DNA of 64,000 bases from Carex sylvatica (lineage: Eukaryota; Streptophyta; Magnoliopsida; Poales; Cyperaceae). The notes under the pieces are model-generated. The model was not told the DNA's origin. It worked only from the letters and a program-made list of their open reading frames with translations, and searched no databases. The stretch is from positions 33,389 to 97,388 of the forward strand of contig CAXKVR010000041.1 of assembly GCA_964058845.1 (NCBI GenBank), given 5' to 3'. Below are positions 44,780-54,898 of this stretch, piece after piece. The position numbers and the translations under genes were made by a program. Position 1 is the stretch's first letter. The number at the start of each line of letters is the position of its first letter.

Positions 44780-46230
44780 ACCATTTTTATTAATATCCTC
44801 CAAAAAAAAGAAAATTTTAAAAATGTTCCGACCATATATTTTTTTTTTCAAAACTGCTCCGACCGCCAGGCCCACGGGCAGCCCAAAAATCCCACCAAAC
44901 CGCCCCCATCACGGGCAGGTCATAGCACTAGCAGACCGCCCCTGCAGGGGGCGGTCCACTTTTTTTTTATTTTTTTTATTTAGAGATTTAATATTTTGAT
45001 TTAAATTATTTTGTGAAGAATTTTTTTTTTGTTTAGAGTATACGCTAAAAAATAAGACATATATATGTCGTAACTCATTACGATTTATACAGGATACGCG
45101 CATGAGATATAGTTATGAAGTTTTCTTGGCCTTGATTGTTTAATAATTTATTTTATTCAAATATACACAAGGAAATATAATTGGATTATTGTCTCAATGA
45201 TGTCAAATTTTTTTTTTTTACAAAATAATTGGATAATTGAATTATTGTCGACATATACCATTTGCTCGAAGATAGGCAAATAGACACAATATATAGTAAA
45301 TAGATTTTAAAATAATTCTTGAATAATCTTTTAGGCTTATGACTAAAAATATCTCACAGTTTCATTCTGAGTCTAACTTTGCACCTCTGTTTAACATAGC
45401 AAAATAGCTCTAACAATTATAAAAATTGACTGATATGCATTCTTGACATCATAGAACACAACTACAAAGTTTCATACAAAATCTCCACACAAAAACTCAA
45501 ACTGAATTTTTGAGGCACTAAACAACGTTTTTTTTTTAAATTTTGACGCTCTGGATGCCTCTCACGATGCCCGGGGGTTTCTCTTTCCGAAAGTGATCAT
45601 ACGCGCAAATTCGACTTTTCTAGCCAAAGTTATGAATGTTTAAAGTTTTTTCGAAAGTATGAACTTTGGAAATTCATAACTAATTGTACAAAAATCCAAA
45701 TAAATTGAAATTTGTGTCAATTATGTTCTGTATGCTCTACATGCTGGTGTAATCAATTTTGTAGTTTGGTTCCTGTACCAGTCCAGAGCTATACTGATAA
45801 ATCAGTCCAGACTGGCCAGTCTGGACTGATACAGGGACCAAAAGGCAAAAGTGATTTGAGTAGCACATGTGACAATCTGAAATGTCTAATAGGATCATTG
45901 AGTATGGAATTCAGATTCTAGATATCTGAGGTTTAATTATAAAATATGAACCGTTTTTTAAATTGCGCCGCTAAAGCACGCTATTTAGAACCTTGTTTAT
46001 GGCATACAAGAAAACTTTTTCTTCACAAAATAATTTAAATTAAAATATTAATATCTCTAAAAAAAAAATAAAAAAAAAATAAAACAAGTGGACCGCTCCT
46101 GCAGGGGCAGTCTGCTAGGGTTCTGACCCGCCCGTGGACCTGGCATTCGGGGCAGTTTTGAAAAAAAACAGATGATAGGGACATTTTTTTTAATTTTCTT
46201 TTTTTTGAACGGTATTAATAAAAATGGCCA
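44780..46230. mobile_element. Fold-back element with central perfect palindrome
   Basis: The ends CCATTTTTATTAATA (44,781) and TATTAATAAAAATGG (46,214) are inverted. Inward pairs are the TTTTCAAAACTGC/GCAGTTTTGAAAA stretch, GACCGCCCCTGCAGGGG paired with the inverted CCTGCAGGGGCAGTC, and TTAAATTATTTTGTGAAGAA paired with TTCTTCACAAAATAATTTAA. The middle (45,240-45,760) is less clearly paired. Near the centre, 45,801-45,830 is a perfect 30-bp palindrome with half-site ATCAGTCCAGACTGG, set in a longer hairpin (GGTTCCTGTA...TACAGGGACC). It is non-coding. Confidence 0.7.
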
Positions 46231-47539
46231 GAGGTGCGATGGAAATCACAGCGTATATAGATTTCTACATCTTATCACCAATAAAGGTGTATTTAAATCA
46301 ATTATACTTTATTTTGCTGTATCAATCTCATAAATATGTATTTTATCACGATATAATCCAAAATCTAAATCCATCTATGTTTCACTGATTAATATATCTT
46401 TTCCTACCAGGACAATCTTCCATTTTCCCGATTTTTTTTTTTAAATAGAAATATATAAACTGATTTCAATAGAACAAGCATCTATCGCATTGGATTTCCA
46501 GAAAACACCTACCCTGAAGCAGTGCCTCGGTGGACATTATTTCTATCAAATACACGATCCGATTAAGATGGCGGGGTAAGCTGGTAAATTTATTCCTGAA
46601 TGTCATTTCCATTCGCCTTGATTTAAGTCTCCATTATCACCAAAAATGAAAAAAAAGAAAAAACAAATTTTCCATACACCAAGATAAATTCCGTTAAATA
46701 TAGCTGATATTCTTTGTTTTTATTATAGTAAACCAAGTATATTAAATATACTCCTATTTTTTTTTTTTTAGAGAAAAAAACTCGAAAATGTGCAGTTACT
46801 TTCAACCATGAGCTCATATTGGTCCTTTAAATAAACCGGAATATAATACCAGCGCTCCTTTATATAAAACAGGTTCCATCCATTGAATGATTATGCTTTG
46901 CTTAAAGGTGCGGCCAATGGGACATTATATTATTATGCTTTAACTAAATCGGATATGATCATGTTATTCACTGATTATAATGCTATCTCTACGTCTATTG
47001 TCCGCACTTTACCAAGCACCTTTCTTTTGCCCTGTCAAATAAAGAAATACAATGTTTAGTGACACGCAACAAAGATTCGCTATATATAATTAAGATGTAA
47101 AACGGTATTTGATAAAAGACAGCCAGCAGGATGTTGTACCATCTTTCTTTGGGGACAATTTTCATAGAAATTGATGCTAAAAGCAGTAGGATTTCTTTGA
47201 CTGCGAAACCAGCAGAAGAACGCAGATTCCAGACTTAAAAGCAGCAGAATCTAATGAACACTTCCAAATATTGCCTTACTATATATGCTTGCAATAACTC
47301 CAGATGTTAGATGCGGATCTGTTTATAACGTCATGGCTTTTAAATAAAGATGTTAAAAGCGAATGCTTCCCGGGACTATTGATATTAAAAGCAGCAGAAT
47401 TTAATGAACTATTGATGTTAATTCCAATTTAATATTTTCGGCTTTATATCAACGAACGTACGTATTTCTTTAATGTTTTAAATATTAATCTCTTTTGTAC
47501 TCTCTTTGTAGCAATATAGCAAGTCTATGCTCTTCAATT

Positions 47540-47540
<1 letters not shown>
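46231..47540. other. Intergenic
   Basis: AT-rich. No gene or repeat of known type was recognised. Confidence 0.35.

Positions 47541-47573
<33 letters not shown>
47541..47573. repeat. (TA)n microsatellite
   Basis: About sixteen uninterrupted TA units. Confidence 0.9.
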
Positions 47574-47576
<3 letters not shown>

Positions 47577-47789
47577 GAGTCTACTATTAAATATATTTTG
47601 TAATCATCTTTAGTAATGATATATCGCGTCTCTAAGATAGACAATATCACGTGGTTCATATCTTATATGCTAACCCACCGCACCAGCTCATGATACCAAC
47701 CTTATCACAACACCATTAGCAATGCAAAATTATGAGTTTTAAAATCAATTTAAGTCAAACATACATATAAAAATAATTCATTTATTGAA

Positions 47790-48105
47790 GGCAATATTAC
47801 TTATAGCCTCGTGTTATATATGGATCCATATCTATTTTCAATGTTCAAAATATCGCTTTTTACTATTTGTTAAGATGGTTTAAAAATCGCTATTATTTAA
47901 TAGTGCAGAATTTTAATAAAAATAATGATTTTCAAATCATCTTAATAAATAGTAAAAAAAAATTAAAAAATATAAAATTTGGTCTCCAAGCACATTTTAA
48001 TATAGATTAAACATCTAACGATTTGGATCGGCTATTTGGACTTCGAAACTAGAGATATGAGCAAAAATTAAAACACTCACTTTAATTTGCAAAGCATGGT
48101 AGCCT
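47790..48105. mobile_element. Diverged copy of the TA-flanked MITE
   Basis: The second half (TCTTAATAAATAGTAAAAAA, AATTTGGTCTCCAAGCAC, GATTTGGATCGG, GCATGGTAGCC) follows the same order as 48,375-48,549. The first half pairs with it around TTTTTACTATTTGTTAAGAT. It is an older relative lying next to the newer copy. Confidence 0.55.
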
Positions 48106-48108
48106 TAT

Positions 48109-48143
<35 letters not shown>

Positions 48144-48546
48144 GCTATGGTACATTGCAATGCATAGGCATTTTTTAGCATTGGACCATAAATCATCGGA
48201 TTCAAAGTCCAAATGACCGATCCAAACCGTTCATCTTGTTCTCCATATTAATATGTGCTTGGAGACCAAATTTTATATTTTTTGGAATAGTTTTACTATT
48301 TATTAAGCTACTTTGAAAATTGCTGATCCAATGGTGCCTTTTGATTTTACTGTTACCGTTGGATCAGCGATTTTCAAAGTGGCTTAATAAATAGTAAAAA
48401 AAATTTAAAAAAATATAAAATTTGGTCTCCAATCACATATTAATATGGAGAACAAGATGAACGGTTTGGATCGGTCATTTGAACTTTGAATCGGTGATTT
48501 ATAGACCAATGCACAAAAATGCTTATGCATTGCAATGTACCGTAGC

Positions 48547-48599
<53 letters not shown>

Positions 48600-48600
48600 A
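48109..48600. mobile_element. Fold-back MITE flanked by symmetric microsatellites
   Basis: The element at about 48,141-48,549 has arms of about 200 bases. GGCTATGGTACATTGCAATG pairs with CATTGCAATGTACCGTAGCC, and matching pairs such as GACCGATCCAAACCGTTCAT and its inverse, and CTCCATATTAATATG and its inverse, follow. On the left are (TA)n then (GA)n; on the right the mirror (CT)n then (TA)n, so the inverted symmetry extends through the microsatellites (48,109-48,600). Confidence 0.8.
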
Positions 48601-48640
48601 GAACGCATATAATACGTTGATCTGTTATATGCATATTACC

Positions 48641-49271
48641 CAGTGTTATAAATAGTACGCTATAGCAACACAATAATGGCGCTATAGCATTTTCGGACCT
48701 TGAACGCTATGCTATGGGATAAAGTTACGCTATGGGATAAAAGGGCACTATTTCAGCTATGATTGCTATAGCAGTAATAACGGTCCGCTATCTGCAGTAC
48801 ATGTTATGCCCCATAGGCTTTTATAAAGGCCCAAAAATTGAAGATTAATTTTAAAGATCAATTTTTTGAAGGTCCAAATTAATTTTGCTTTTAAATAGAA
48901 AATGATAAATAATTTATTTCATGAGGCCTATATTTTTTTAATAAAAAATATATAGTTTATGTCATGATGCTTAAGTTAAATTGAATGAAAAAAGATAGGT
49001 AGTTTATGATATTATTAGGGATTATTTGAATAGTAATTTGGACTTTGTACTGGTTTAATATGACCGAATATTCTAATTCTGTAATCAAATTTTGTGTTAC
49101 TTATTGCTCTATGAGACTTTAGATAATGTTGATAATTAGTAGAAATATAAAATATAATTTTTTAAACAAAAAATGCTATATAGGATAGCTTTCTCTATAG
49201 CTATGCTATTCGTAACAACTTTTTTTTTTAGCCTTTCCGCTATGACGCGATAATCGCTATTTAAAACCTTG
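48641..49271. mobile_element. hAT MITE with 8-bp target duplication
   Basis: This 631-bp element starts CAGTGTTATAAATAGTACGC and ends with the inverted GCGATAATCGCTATTTAAAA followed by CCTTG. ATATTACC flanks both sides (48,633-48,640 and 49,272-49,279). The ends are full of GCTATAGC words. There is no coding capacity, so it depends on a transposase elsewhere. Confidence 0.85.
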
Positions 49272-49286
49272 ATATTACCATAGCAA

Positions 49287-49510
49287 AGCCTCAATCATAT
49301 TCTAAACTATTTATTTGAAAAATAAAAGAAAAAATATTTTTTTGCTGCCTAAATACAAAAAAAGGGACGTGATAATAGTCCTCCAGCACATTTACAAGTT
49401 CAAAAATTAAATTGGATGAAGAAAAATAAGCTCAGAGGATCAAACAAAAGATTGAAAGTGGAGAATGTGTAGATAATTTGACATTAAAGAAAAAACCCAA
49501 TTATTTTGAA
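49287..49510 (-). repeat. Inverted copy of the repeat at 758-1035
   Basis: It reads CCTCAATCATATTCTAAACT through GGGACGTGATAATAGTCCTC to GATCAAACAAAAGATTGAAA and AATTTGACATTAAAG, the reverse complement of 758-1035 with one internal deletion. Confidence 0.6.
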
Positions 49511-49985
49511 ACGGAAAATAATTCTTTAAATTGTGGTTAGTACTTCTTACTGATGTGTTGCATATTTTTTCTTTTTATGATTTAGTTGCACAGGAGGAGG
49601 CAATGGATGGGACAATGCAGGAGCACATGCTCCCTCTGCTTACAGATGGGTCCGACACAAGAAAAGATTGTGAAATATGACAATTGGGTGCAGCAATTTC
49701 ATATTAGTTTAGAGGTAGTTTCTTTTGTGTTGTTTGCTTTACTGGATGGATGTTGTTTTTGTCTCTTTGTTTTTGACTATATGCTTTGTTATGTTGTAGG
49801 TTGGTTTAACTATGTAATATTATACTTTGCTTGTTCTAAGACATGACTGATACTACTGGTACTATTACTTGTGTAACAATGTATAGTTTCGCTTTGTGAA
49901 ATCAGTGGAGTAGTCCACTATTATAAAAAATAAAAAATTCTAATGGCTTTAAAGTAGAATAATCCAAACAACAACTTTAGTTTTC
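49511..49985. other. Intergenic
   Basis: An 86-codon open frame at 49,586-49,846 has a hydrophobic C-terminus but no recognisable domain. I do not call it a gene. Confidence 0.3.
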
Positions 49986-49989
49986 TTCA

Positions 49990-50280
49990 AATCACTCCCT
50001 GTGCTTGGAATTTTTTTTTTTTAAATAATAAATAAATAAAATATTTTATCAAACCAACTTGATTGATTTAGTTTTTACAAAAACCATAAGAACCGATATG
50101 TCATTTCGGTCCGAATTATTTCTTTGGACAGAAATGGCAACTCGGTCCCGAAAATAAAAATTTGGACCGAAATGACATCTCGGTTCTTATACTTTTTGTA
50201 AAAATCAAAACAATCAAGTTAGTTTGATATATTTTTATTTTTATTTATGGTTTCTAAAAAAAGTTCCTGCGCCTGTCTGA
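49990..50280. repeat. Hairpin element, about 130-bp arms
   Basis: ATAAGAACCGATATGTCATT, then TCGGTCC, pairs with GGACCGAAATGACATCTCGG followed by TTCTTAT. Outward, TTTTTACAAAAA pairs with TTTTTGTAAAAA, AACTTGATTG with CAATCAAGTT, and CCCTGTGCTTGG with the inverse of CCTGCGCCTG. A transcript would form a stem of about 130 base pairs. Confidence 0.7.
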
Positions 50281-51045
50281 AAAAAGAACGAAAATTGTTG
50301 AAATTTACAAGTATTAAATCAGAAGATAAAGAGGAAAGTTTAAAATCCTTATTTATGCACGTGCACAAACTTTCTCACGTGCGAATATAGCTTGATGACC
50401 CGGTCTATCAAGCACTTGCCTAGTCGCCATGTGACCAATTAAATAATCTAGCTAGGAATTATATTACTGTATGTTTGTTATACTCATATTGACTTATTTA
50501 TTGACTGAAATGAGACCTGCTAGACTAACGCGTGCTAAAATTTACTTAATGGGGGGTCAAGCAAGAGAAATAATATAAAATAATTACAAGAGTCTCACAA
50601 CTCCCACAATTGACCTGTTGATTTTTCGTTTAAAAAAAACTAAATTGCTAGAAGGTCCTCAAATTATAAACAAGTAATTTAAAAAAAAAAATGAAAGCCA
50701 ATAGTATAAAATTTCACGAAAAATATGGAGCTCAACTTTCTTGTGCATTAAGTATTTTACTACAAATTATAGAACCAAAGTAAACTTTATTACTCATTTT
50801 TCTCTGTTTTTTTCTCCGTTCAATCTTGCTCATATTTTCAACGATATGTTAGGACTCTTACTAATTTAAAACTATGAATGTCTTGTACTCAATTTTCTAT
50901 TTCTAATGAGATACATATTGAAGGACTTTTGGGTTCTATTAGCTCAGTTTTTTATTTATTTATAAACTCGACTTTAGATGTTAGGTATAAATATTTTATC
51001 TACTAGCTAGTTTTACATAGACTTCATCAGCTAGTTTTACATACT
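50281..51045. other. Intergenic
   Basis: AT-rich. Nothing recognised. Confidence 0.3.
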
Positions 51046-51330
51046 TGATTTCAAGTTTGTAAATTTTGTACCACAACTCTGTGAAGTACCGATTTCAAGT
51101 CTATGAACCTAACAAGTAATCTAAATTTTATATCTTTTTAGATATGGTGCTAGCTGCTACATTCAATTATTTTAATCCAACCTTTCAAGTTTGTAAACTT
51201 TTCTACACAACTCTACAAAGTATTAGTTTCAAGTTTGTAAATCGATCTAATAAGTAATCTATGATTTTTATCTTATTAGATCGGGTGCTAGCTAGCTGTT
51301 ACATTCAATTATTAAGATCCAAGTTTTCAA
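51046..51330 (+). repeat. Tandem duplication, about 135-bp unit
   Basis: Each unit runs from TTTCAAGTTTGTAAA through ACAACTCTG/ACAACTCTA, AAGTAATCTA and GGTGCTAGCTAG/GGTGCTAGCTGC to ACATTCAATTATT. Two diverged copies are present. Confidence 0.6.
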
Positions 51331-51392
51331 GTACATAAACCTTACTACGTACGTACAAAAGTAGTTTGTGTCAACCGGAATGTAATTACATG

Positions 51393-51490
51393 CATGCTTC
51401 CGAAAGCCAGCGAGGACAAGGAGCAGTATCTGAAGGCCGACGCTGCTTATCACCTGCACACTGATGTCAAGTTTGTTGAAAAACTTGAGC
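51393..51490 (-). pseudogene. Relic of the DUF4220 gene N-terminus
   Basis: In reverse complement one frame reads FNKLDISVQVISSV followed by LQILLLVLAGFRKH. This aligns with residues 9-37 of the intact protein at 3,408-5,867 (WNKLEIRVLVISSL, then LQIFLLAFAGLRKH). The ATG region is degraded and nothing of the rest of the gene follows, so about 30 codons survive. It shows that the DUF4220 family was once represented on this side too. Confidence 0.75.
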
Positions 51491-52770
51491 GCGCACTTTG
51501 ATGGAATCCAGCCTTTTATAAAGTAGTGTGGGTACCAGATTTTCCTTTAGTTAAAGGACCAATATGCGGCTATTAAATTTCCCTTTATGGTCTTTAGTTA
51601 AAGGACCAAAATGCTTTTTATAAAGTAGTGCGGGTACTGCACATTTTGGTGTTTAAAGGAGTCAAGTATGATGGTTGTCTAAACTCTAGGAATTTGCATC
51701 TCATAACCTTTAGAATCGATCACCTTTATATTTTAGTTGTAGTAATTTAGTTTAACCACCTCTCAAATTTTGAATTCGCATAGCTTATTGAAATAGTAGA
51801 ACCTAAATGCATGTTCAAAACTATTTCTGTGGATTGACACCCCGATTTATACTATACGGTAGGTTTATACACTTCTAAATTGACCACTACTATAGTTGGA
51901 ATTAGGGTTATGAATTTTATTAGATCTGATCTACAAAAATCATAAGAGTAGGTATGGATAAGTTAATATTTAATGGGTAAAGATAGGATATGGGTAGGAC
52001 AAATTTTAAGTGGATATGAATATGAGAATGTACCTCAATCCGGCCCATACCGTATCCATTGACACCCGTAATTGTATTTGATTGAAATAATTTCCCTTTT
52101 AAAATTCCACTCTTAATTTGGTAATTTGACAGAACTTCAAGTTTTCCCCTTTTATTGAAAATTCGAAATTAGAATTTAAGAAATTCTGTATTATAATTTA
52201 TAATTTATCGTTGTATTCGATAAATACAGTTGATGTATTGGTCTTCCATAGTGTTGATAGATTAAATAACGGGAATCCGACTGGATTGTTCAGAAATGTT
52301 TCGATTTCTGTGCAAAATTTGGTTTTGCGTGGAGAAGAAAGATTTCGATACAATTGTGAAAACGTGTCTACATAGATTTAATTAGGGGTGAATTTAGAAT
52401 TTTCGTGGGAGAATATCAAATTGGGGTTAAATAGCTAATTGGATTTAAACTCATTAATCAATTGAGTACTCGCTAAAAAAATAATACTTTGACTACTTTT
52501 CAAAGCTCTGACTTCCCCTGGATTAAACATATACGGTTCCTACAATAGAACCGTATCTGATTTAATTTTTTTGGTTGAAACAAGTGATTCATACACAGTC
52601 AAAGTAACTGTATAATAACAAGAATTATGTAGACAGTTTCTAAAAGATTATTTTATAGTCTAAAAGAATAGTCATTGGCTTTAATTAGGGGAGTGAATAT
52701 TACATAGTTTAAAAGAAAAAAAAATATTTTAAAGGGAATATGAATTTGTAAATTGGACAAATTGTTCAAT
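51491..52770. other. Intergenic with a small duplication
   Basis: CTTTTATAAAGTAGTGTGGG at about 51,511 recurs as CTTTTTATAAAGTAGTGCGG at 51,613, and TTTAGTTAAAGGACCAA occurs at 51,544 and 51,594. No gene was recognised. Confidence 0.4.
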
Positions 52771-52950
52771 AAATCCAACTGCCACTTTAACACGTAGTTG
52801 TAAGGTTTGTATGGTATCAGTGATGAATTTGACATGGCATTCATTTGCAACTGGCTATGAACAAATCCAACTGCCACTTTAACACGTAGTTGTAAGGTTT
52901 GTATGGTATCAGTGATGAATTTGACATGGCATTCATTTTCAACTGTCATA
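52771..52950. repeat. 92-bp tandem duplication
   Basis: AAATCCAACTGCCACTTTAA begins units at 52,771 and 52,863, and the two copies are almost identical. An open minus-strand frame spans them, but the protein (FLLAMTVENECH) is not recognised. Confidence 0.85.
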
Positions 52951-53859
52951 GCCAAGAGGAAAAATTCATCCCTAGAATGAGCCATGCCCATTGCACATAT
53001 TAATTTGTTCTCTGTCAGAAATTATACATTTAATTTTTGTTTCAATAAATTGTCAAATTTTCTACAGAAGCACACCCAAACTTATTCACTAGCTACTAAA
53101 CAAAGCAGTAACATGGACATAGCACCCAATTATGTATAATCAGCAGGCCCTAGAAAAACATAAAGACCAGATTTGCAAATTATATTTAGATCGCAACACA
53201 ACCCAAAGTACATTTAAACTTCAACAACTTTACATACATATATAAATCATCATGCAAACAAACATAGCCAATAAAATATTGTACATGGCCAACTTTATGC
53301 ATGTAACACAAATTTTCATTTAGATCTCTGTCAGATCAAGGTACCGTGCAAATACACATTTTTATGCCTTTTTCTTTTCTTTCCAACACTAACCGAGATT
53401 TGTGTAGTTAACAAGGTATTGTGCTCTGACAAGGCATTTTTGATAAATAATACATATATTAAAAGATAGAACCGGGCCTACGATCCACACAATAGCAAAC
53501 AAGCACTAAGCACTCACGAAAATCCTAATTGAATTTAGAAAGAAAAATGGACCCTAGCGGAAAATAAATTAGTGTGCGAAACCCTATATTGGTTTAGATA
53601 GAGTTCCTTAGAGAAAGAGGAGTGACGCCAAAACTCTAAGAGAGGGTGGGAGTGAAGGGAGAAGAGAGATCGACAACTATAAAGGGACATAAATTTATTT
53701 GATTATATTTGAAGTTTATCAATAATTATTCATGTTAATTTTTTAATTTCTAGTGTTGTGAACCTCTATTTTAAGTAAATATTTTACTTTTTTTTGGACA
53801 TACATATATGATATATTTTTAATTTATATATTGTGCTTGTATATTGTATCTTATTCGAT
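52951..53859. other. Intergenic
   Basis: No gene or definite repeat was recognised. Confidence 0.3.
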
Positions 53860-54187
53860 TTGTGTGTGTGTACATACATTTACACAGTATTTATGACAAA
53901 TATGTGTTTCGAAATTTGGTCAAAACAAACGCAGTTTCTTGGACAGAATATACATGGTTTCTTTATTATTAACCGTGTATGGAGGTGCATAATCGTACAT
54001 AGTTTAATAATAAAAGACCGTGTACAAATATAGGTTATTTTCGTACATAGTTACATTGTAAATGATAGTGTGTGTATAGTTGAGCTCATTTTTGCACGGA
54101 CACCACCTCCAATTACACATCTTATTTGGGATATTCTTCAATCCATGTATGTTATGCCGTGTATAGTTAACGTTTTTGTGGTAGTAA
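53860..54187 (+). mobile_element. CACTA-like right terminus (fragment)
   Basis: The stretch ends AACGTTTTTGTGGTAGTAA at about 54,187, a mutated version of the ...TTTTTGTAGTAGTG end. Upstream are CCGTGTA, CGTACATAGTT and GTGTATAGTT subterminal words that mirror those after 71. It is a worn end of the same family. Confidence 0.45.
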
Positions 54188-54777
54188 TACTGATATCACA
54201 GGGATCAATGACCCGGATTTAAACATTTTTTTTTATAACAATGCACCAAGCAGCAATATGATGAAAATGTTGGCCAAAAAAATCTGACCTTAAATTTTTT
54301 TGGATCCAGAGTGAAAATTTTGAATCTGGGTCATTCCAGATTCTTCTAGTAAATCAAAATTTCCAGGCATTGCATCTATTTGTTCTTTCAACCAGAATGA
54401 GCGGAAGATCAATGGTTGAGTACTATACCGTCTGAAGATTTTAAATTTCCTACATTATTTAATAATAATTTACAAAAAAATATACTTAAGGATGATTACG
54501 GTTAGAAGTTTGTTGCCGGGCAAAAATATTTTTTTGATCGGTAAATTTTTTTTGGGTTCAAAGTTTAAATCAGAATAAATTTTATAGTCCTATTTATAAA
54601 AAATCTTATGTATTCATTCTCTTTTTCTATGTATTGGCTGAGATCTGCACGGAGGCTCATTTCCAATGGTTTCAAATTGGTTTCAAAAGGCGCGCAAAGT
54701 GTTGTCAGAAATCAACCCACCAGTGTATGAAAATACATTGTTTCTTAGGGTCTAATATGAAAAGTTAACATCCCACT
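54188..54777. other. Upstream flank of the lectin gene
   Basis: AT-rich sequence. No specific regulatory motif is claimed apart from the TATA box listed separately. Confidence 0.3.
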
Positions 54778-54778
54778 G

Positions 54779-54790
54779 TATATATATATG
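54779..54790 (+). promoter_or_regulatory. TATA box of the lectin gene
   Basis: TATATATATATG lies about 115 bases before the ATG-only first exon. Transcription would start near 54,815, giving a 5' leader of about 85 bases. Inferred from position; no similar box precedes the second and third domains. Confidence 0.55.
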
Positions 54791-54898
54791 ATCTGCTGTA
54801 TTGTGGCTCTAGCTTACTCAAAGAAATCAATAGAAACAAAACTCAACATACACATTCTCCCCTCTTGTTCATAGTGGATCAATTATATACCTACACCG

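Noticed and set aside
49586..49846. 86-codon frame with hydrophobic C-terminus
   Set aside because: No start context, domain or conserved counterpart. Could be a retroelement tail, but this cannot be supported.
52653..52991. 112-codon minus-strand frame
   Set aside because: It spans a 92-bp tandem duplication and contains no known domain; the open frame follows from the duplication.
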